Shown here: in pieces, positions 58,791 through 64,000 of the stretch | Layout: the number at the start of each line of letters is the position of its first letter | How positions within the stretch are numbered: position 1 is the first letter of the stretch | Origin: Salticus scenicus | Lineage: Eukaryota > Arthropoda > Arachnida > Araneae > Salticidae | Assembly (NCBI GenBank): GCA_963930645.1 | Contig: OZ005649.1 | Location: 81,267,126 to 81,331,125 of the forward strand | Direction of reading: 5' to 3' | DNA length: 64,000 nucleotides | Translations under genes and position numbers: made by a program | The notes under the pieces: generated by a model | Told to the model about the DNA's origin: nothing | Databases searched by the model: none | What the model saw: only the letters and a program-made list of their open reading frames with translations

Positions 58791-59528
58791 AAAAAAAATC
58801 ATAAGCGGACATCGTTCTTTCCCGTATGAATATTATGTCTCAGCAGGACTTGAAAAAACAAAAACTGTCGAAAAGACGAGTACTAAATTTGAAGACACTG
58901 TAGCAGAGAACATATGAAGCAACACAGGATGAAACAACAAGCTATGAAACCACAAAGCCACAGTAGAAAAAGCGGCGGGGACTGCATCACAAAGCATTTT
59001 TTGGCGAATAGCAGAAACAGCGGCCGGCCAGCACAGAGTCGCGGAATATGAGATCAAAAGTTCTCTGACTAGAGTCGAAAAGGACCAGCGCCGGTAATCC
59101 ATTAAAGGAGATAGACGAAACACTGTATGGCTCTCGCAAACATATTGCGTTCCAGAGAGAAATATCGGAGAGCTGATGGGTCGAGCGTAACCTATAAACA
59201 CAAGCTGCTATTCTCGGCGTATTGTCCCATACACAGCAAAAAGTATTTCACGATGAGAGGATCAGAAGAGGACAAACTGCCGATACGATGCGTCCAATCC
59301 ATAGTGTGCTCCAATCAGTGACATCCACAATGATTTTTCTCACAATTTAAAAATAATACAGCGACGACAAGTCATGTAGATCAAAATCCTTCAATTGAGA
59401 TTAAAAACCATCGCGGTAAATAAGTTTCCATCTTCCTAAAAAAAATGCTATGATTTTATATTAACTCATAAAGTCCTTTAAACAAAAATGCCCCTCTCTC
59501 TCACCAATGCATCTCGAACTGGTTGGTC
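58791..59528 (-). other. Leader of the LARD-like element, balanced base composition
   Basis: On the minus strand this follows the PBS. Between about 58833 and 59330 the G+C content is plainly higher than in the rest of the interior. A 122-codon minus-strand frame (59201-58833) has no known domain. By position it is where 5' untranslated packaging signals lie in autonomous relatives. Confidence 0.5.
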
Positions 59529-59543
59529 GCTGGTCTAGCACCA
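59529..59543 (-). other. Primer-binding site of the LARD-like element
   Basis: The plus strand reads GCTGGTCTAGCACCA, i.e. like a tRNA 3' end with its CCA. The minus strand starts TGGTGCTAGACCAGC, five bases after the LTR end. I do not identify the tRNA. Confidence 0.7.
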
Positions 59544-59548
59544 AAATG

Positions 59549-60418
59549 TGTCCAGTAGAAATCCTGGGATTCTACTGTTAAAGTTCCAATTTAATGTCCA
59601 GGTCCGTATAGCTGAAAAAGGAGGCCGTCGAAACAAAAAGAACTAATAGTTCGCAGCAAAACATATTTATTTTCTTTTGTAGAGGTTTCATAATAAAATG
59701 AACAGTACATTAATAGTGTAATTTCAGCATGACCATAAGTTACGAGAATGCAAAATATAGGGGTGAGAGAGAGAGCTACGGGGTTACATGTTATTCAATC
59801 AACAGTTGTAGAGCGAATTCTGAAGTTGACTCTATTGCAATTCAGATCAGACTGATGAATTACGCCAAAATTATTAAAACAGTGCCAAACTTTCCAGCCA
59901 AAGCTAATCCTTTGTTTGTAGAATAATTTAATATAAATATTTTGAATTTAGTAAGTTCGTTACCAAGAAATAACGCCAATCCTCTATGCCAAGTTTTATC
60001 GCCAAACAGCCGTTAATAAGCGAGACCAAAAGTCTGCAAATGATTGCACATCCTGTGATAAAAAAAATCTAAATTACCCTTTAATGATTTTCAAACATAA
60101 ACACATTGCCTAATTTATTTATAACAAAGTGGACTCGCGCAATTTAAAAGAAATAAAAAGTAATTATGTATCCAACGGTTTATAAACAAAATAATATTTT
60201 TTTATATTTTATTTATTAAATGATTTAGGAAAGATTATTATTCTGATAGATGTCATTTAAAAAGAATATGTTTTGACAAAAGCGAATAAATAAAAGTAAT
60301 TTAGAATTTAGTTATCTATTTTTATTAGCTATTTAATTTATTGAAAATATAATAATTATTTATTGCCTTTATTTAAAGTTATAATTAAAACACATATATG
60401 TGAAGGAACGACTTCACA
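59549..60418 (-). repeat. 5' LTR of the LARD-like element (right copy)
   Basis: 870 bp, same ends as the left copy (last bases GGACA on the minus strand in place of TGACA). Almost identical to 51707-52577. Confidence 0.95.
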
Positions 60419-60423
60419 AATAC

Positions 60424-60806
60424 ATAATACACATTTTCTGTATTTTGATTAAAATACAGAAAATATATGTGTATAGATTATAAAAAATAAATTACAACAA
60501 CTCAACTTACTTAGCAATATAACCAAATATTTGCATTTATTTTTCAAAGGTTTTGTAAAATATAAGATTTTATGAAAGTCTGTGAGTTATTTTTTAAGCT
60601 ACAGTGATCGAAAAATTAACGCAACGCACATGCACTGATGACGATACGTTAAATGCTACCAAAACAGGTGTCTGCAGTTTGATTACCCCTTTTGGTATTC
60701 TACACGTTGAAGACTTTTCCAGTATTTATTTACCTAGTTCTAAATCTACTGTAAACACAAGCGAACATTTTTGGAAACAAACACAAATCGCAAATTTCTA
60801 TCGACC
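60424..60806. other. Short stretch, no gene assigned
   Basis: Contains a plus-strand frame (60604-60855) of ordinary amino-acid composition that runs into the next MITE; the last part is encoded by the MITE. No domain recognised, so I leave it unannotated. Confidence 0.45.
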
Positions 60807-60808
60807 TA

Positions 60809-61022
60809 CAGTCGGTAACAAAAGTGTCCGAACACTAGCAAAAATTCCTATGTAAAAAAAAGTACACTTCATACGGTTTTGTTAAGTAAATCCTTGTCGA
60901 ATCCTGTTCTTAGTCAGTGTAAGAACATGATTCGACAAGGATTTATTTAACAAAACCGTATGAAGTGTACTTTTTTTACATAGGAATTTTTGCTAGTGTT
61001 CGGACACTTTTGTTACCGACTG
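60809..61022. mobile_element. Palindromic MITE, copy 1 of 4
   Basis: 214 bp, TA outside both ends. Starts CAGTCGGTAACAAAAGTG and ends CACTTTTGTTACCGACTG. The two arms of about 100 bp are almost perfectly complementary down to a centre near TAGTCAGTG (60911-60919). No coding role. A (TA)n tract follows immediately. Confidence 0.93.
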
Positions 61023-61195
61023 TATATATATATATATATATATACATATGCGTGTGTGTATGTAAATATGATGATGAAAATTTTTCTGAACACTTTACTA
61101 TAATTTGTAAATCGTTAATGGAAATCGAAAACACTTGAAATGTGCTTAAGTGTAACAAATTAAAAATTAATACCTATACAACTACTACAGTCGGT
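61023..61195. other. Spacer with (TA)n tract
   Basis: Short (TA)n and GTGTGT run (61022-61062), then AT-rich DNA. Nothing else seen. Confidence 0.5.
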
Positions 61196-61197
61196 AA

Positions 61198-61399
61198 CAA
61201 AAGTGCCCGAACACTAGCGAAAATTCCTCTGTAAAAAAGTACACTTCATACGGTTTTGTTAAATAAATCCTTGTCGAATCATGTTCTTACACTGATTAAG
61301 AACAAGATTCGACAAGGATTTATTTAACAAAACCGTATGAAGTGTACTTTTTTTACAGAGGAATTTTCGCTAGTGTTCGGACACTTTTGTTACCGACTG
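61198..61399. mobile_element. Palindromic MITE, copy 2 of 4
   Basis: 202 bp, TA-flanked, CAGTCGGTAACAAAAGTGCC start and inverse end. Arms nearly perfect; a centre around ACTGATTAAG. Very similar to copy 1. Confidence 0.93.
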
Positions 61400-61401
61400 T
61401 A

Positions 61402-62289
61402 CTTATACTCTTTATACGTTCACTCTTTTTTGTTATTTTACATAATATATTGGAATTTATTTTAAATCAAGTACCTTTTAAACCTTGCGTATATGCTTTC
61501 ATTTAAAAAGGCAATTTGTAAGAGAACTGCAATACAAATTTTGTGTTTAAGTAAAAAATGATATGTCATTTTTCAAAATTATATTTCACTTAAAAAATAA
61601 CTGTTTGGCATTTTAATCGAGATTGTAATTGAATTTATAAGAAAAGAAATATTTTGATAAATGTAATTGAAAAAATATTTTTTAACGTATTTGTTCGTCT
61701 TCGTTATTTAAAATTTTCAAAATGAATAGTAATTCAATATCTTCTATTTTTAACAAATGTTCTTTTTTTTTTTTTTCTACTTCAGCAATTTTTTGGTAGA
61801 AATAGATATCTATGATAAAATAAATTGAAATTCAAAATTCTATTAAATTTGCAATTGAAGTTCTTAAGATCATATTAGGTACACCATTTATTAATTTTGT
61901 CTTCCCAGAAAAAGTCAGTCATGTACAAAAAAAATCTTGTTACCATTTGAGGAAAAGAATTATTTTTAAAATATATTTTTTAACCTCCAAGTGAAATAAA
62001 CAAACAAGACGTTTTAAAAGAATGCTACATAATCAAAGTCAATAATGTTTATTTAGTTTATTTAATTAAAACTAAATAACGTAGCGAAATGGAGTTTTAC
62101 ACAGTGTCTAATATTTATTTCGCAGTAATTCCTTTACAAATTTTCCTCTATAAAATTTTCTACGGACTATAATAAAATTTTCCAAAATTAATTTATTAAT
62201 TTTAATTTTTTCTAACTTTGTTTTTATTAATTGTATGTATATTATGTGTACAAGTGGCATTATAACGAAATATAACAGATCACAGAATG
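61402..62289. other. AT-rich DNA, no gene seen
   Basis: Non-coding, nothing recognised. Confidence 0.55.
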
Positions 62290-62291
62290 TA

Positions 62292-62504
62292 CAGTCGGTA
62301 ACAAAAATTTCCGAACACTAGCAAAGATTCCTATGTAAAAAAAGTACACTTCACACGGTTTTGATAAATAAATCCTTGTCGAATCTTGTTCTTAGTCAGT
62401 GTAAGAACATGATTCGATAAGAATTCATTTAAGAAAACCGTATGAAGTGTACTTATTTTACATAGGAAATTTTGCTAGTGTTCGGACACTTTTGTTACCG
62501 ACTG
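62292..62504. mobile_element. Palindromic MITE, copy 3 of 4
   Basis: 213 bp, TA-flanked. Starts CAGTCGGTAACAAAAATTTC and ends TTTTGTTACCGACTG. A few arm mismatches more than copies 1 and 2. Confidence 0.9.
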
Positions 62505-62506
62505 TA

Positions 62507-62956
62507 CATTAGCGGAAAAAATATAATAATAGTCGATAGTTTTGTGTACATTACCTCATTATCAATGCATTTTGTTCTAAAGTATTATAAAATCATTTTG
62601 TTATTATGTTATTTCAAGAAATGAAATACAATTATATTTTACTGTGCATATGAATAAAAATAAATAAATAAATAAATAATATAAATGCATCATTTGTAAT
62701 ATAGGATAGATTGGGAAAGGGGCTGTATTTTTTGTTCTATTTTTTATTTATCAATCTCTTGTGACTACATATTAAGAAGAAATTTAACTTCAAAAATAAT
62801 ATAAAATTTTTGAAATAAAAGTTTTCTTTAACGCCCTTTTTTCGTCATTTTACCCCATTCTTGGAGTAAAATACTCATCTATCTAGGGATTATAATGTAA
62901 TGAGATACTTATGGGATTTTAATGTAAAATACACTACACATTTTTATAAAACACTA
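62507..62956. other. AT-rich DNA, no gene seen
   Basis: Non-coding, with an (AATA)n run near 62657-62680. Confidence 0.55.
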
Positions 62957-62958
62957 TA

Positions 62959-63173
62959 CAGTCGGCAGCAAAAGTATCCGAGCACTAACCAATAATTCCG
63001 ATATCAAAAAGGTACACTTAAAACTGTTTTGTTAAATAAATCCTTGTCGAATCATGTTCTTAGACTGACTAAGAAGATGACTCGACAAGTATTTATTTAA
63101 CAAAGCAGTATTAAGTGTACTTGTTTTTAGACAGGGATTTTTGCTAGTGCTTGGATAATTTTGCTGCCGACTG
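62959..63173. mobile_element. Palindromic MITE, copy 4 of 4 (older)
   Basis: 215 bp, TA-flanked. Starts CAGTCGGCAGCAAAAGTATC and ends TTTTGCTGCCGACTG. The most diverged copy, but its terminal changes are matched in both arms (GGCAGC/GCTGCC), so it looks like a distinct subfamily and not random decay. Confidence 0.9.
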
Positions 63174-63175
63174 TA

Positions 63176-64000
63176 TATTTATATTAAAACGCATGATTTG
63201 CATAGAAGAAACTGAAACAAAATATTAACTATTATCTTAATTAATATGTTGCTAAAATTAATGCACATATGTAACCTAAAGCAACAATTAAGAAAACAAG
63301 ACATCTGTCCCCAATGAAAAGCAAACTGCGTTTTATCCCAAAAATTTTCGTTATTTCATTCCAAAACGATGAACAAGACGCAAGTTTTTTTATTAACTTA
63401 CAAAAAGGGAAAAGACGCCTTTTCAATTAAATCATTTAAATTAAATTGTGTCTTAATTTTTTAAATAGAATTTTAAACGAAATCTGCTGTAATTATTTCC
63501 TAAATGCCTATGCTAGTCAGACTCATTTTCAGAAATTTACTACAGCGTGTGTGTAGTACATTTTTCCTGATTTTTCCTTCACTATTTTTATAGCAATCAC
63601 CTTTTTTATGTTTTCAAGTTTAGGTAAAGGGAAAATTATTGAATGAATATAGCGGTGGAAAAGTCGGGTAAAAATCAGTTTTCTGTTTGAATAACGGTTT
63701 AAATGAGTAACTAAACAAAGAACAAGTCACATTTTACACTTACCAGATTGAGAAAGATGTATTATCGATCCGAATTAATATAACAAATTTCTTAAAATTC
63801 GCGAAAAAGGAAAATATATGACCTTACTTATATACAATTCTTATAATTCGTCTGCGTCAACCTTACGGCACTTGTGTATAAGAGAATCACGTGACACGAA
63901 ATATTGACCAAAGCTGCATTTTATCCTAATTTACTCTAAAGATTTTAGTACTGATTTTTTTTTTTTTTTTTAATCACAAAGTCTTCATATCTTTGAAATA
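63176..64000. other. AT-rich DNA, no gene seen
   Basis: Non-coding to the end of the window. A poly-T tract lies near 63956-63972. Nothing recognised. Confidence 0.55.

Larger units (their letters stand above)
51707..60418 (-). mobile_element. LARD-like non-autonomous LTR retrotransposon (8.71 kb)
   Basis: Direct LTRs at 51707-52577 and 59549-60418 differ, by eye, at one substitution (position 5) and one A in a homopolymer, about 99.8% identity. The target duplication AATAC lies at 51702-51706 and 60419-60423. On the minus strand the order is LTR, primer-binding site, about 7 kb internal, polypurine tract, LTR. The internal part shows no gag, protease, RT, RNase H or integrase motif on either strand. 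Its longest frames, about 120-140 codons, match nothing. So young a copy cannot have lost its genes by decay in place. It was made as a coding-free element and mobilised in trans, the definition of a large retrotransposon derivative. Confidence 0.9.

Noticed and set aside
58833..59201. 122-codon minus-strand frame in the LARD leader as a gag gene
   Set aside because: No Gag, protease or zinc-knuckle motif. Frame length fits chance in a stretch with higher G+C.
60604..60855. 83-codon frame as a host gene
   Set aside because: Its C-terminal 15 residues are encoded by the MITE and recur in another copy of that MITE on the other strand. No domain in the rest.

Overview
The window looks like AT-rich, repeat-dominated nuclear DNA from an arthropod. 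A chelicerate such as a spider is my best guess, but this rests only on the mixture of repeat families and on general impression, so it is weak. I found no host protein-coding gene and no convincing host exon in 64 kb. Every open frame that I recognise belongs to a mobile element. The rest is intergenic or intronic DNA with many homopolymers and microsatellites.

Layout. 0.5-1.4 kb: diverged tandem repeats with an A-rich element tail. 2.0-6.8 kb: a 355-bp TA-flanked MITE, a tRNA-derived SINE with a 14-bp target duplication, a 288-bp tandem duplication that carries two tRNA-Thr-like sequences, and a Tigger/pogo-like MITE. 9.5-13.9 kb: a decayed, 5'-truncated non-LTR retrotransposon on the minus strand (endonuclease, reverse transcriptase, RNase H and C-terminal Cys/His region still readable), bracketed by three copies of a foldback MITE. 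14.9-22.7 kb: a nearly complete Ty3/gypsy retrotransposon with two 732-bp LTRs (about 7 differences), a 4-bp target duplication and gag-pol broken by two C-tract frameshifts and one amber codon. 23.6-34.3 kb: unclassified dispersed and tandem repeats. 34.9-35.6 kb: a mariner deletion derivative with a palindromic MITE at its edge. 36.2-45.2 kb: a tandem segmental duplication. One copy is split by about 3.95 kb that includes a 2.47-kb TA-flanked element with roughly 300-bp inverted repeats and no recognised transposase. 46.1-49.6 kb: two adjacent Tc1-like transposons, both with inner and outer terminal repeats (IR/DR). 51.7-60.4 kb: an 8.7-kb LTR element on the minus strand with 99.8% identical LTRs, a 5-bp target duplication, PBS and PPT, but an internal region of about 7 kb with no recognisable coding capacity (LARD-like). 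60.8-63.2 kb: four copies of a ~210-bp near-perfect palindromic MITE.

How the parts relate. Autonomous-type elements (Ty3/gypsy, two Tc1, non-LTR) sit among non-autonomous ones (LARD-like element, palindromic MITEs, SINEs) that must depend on enzymes made elsewhere. The most notable items are the young coding-free LTR element, the unassigned 2.47-kb long-TIR element with one odd short ORF, the MITE cluster, and the homopolymer-linked frameshifts in an otherwise good gag-pol. Boundaries quoted for LTRs, TIRs and target duplications were read by eye. Family names rest on motifs, not on a database search.
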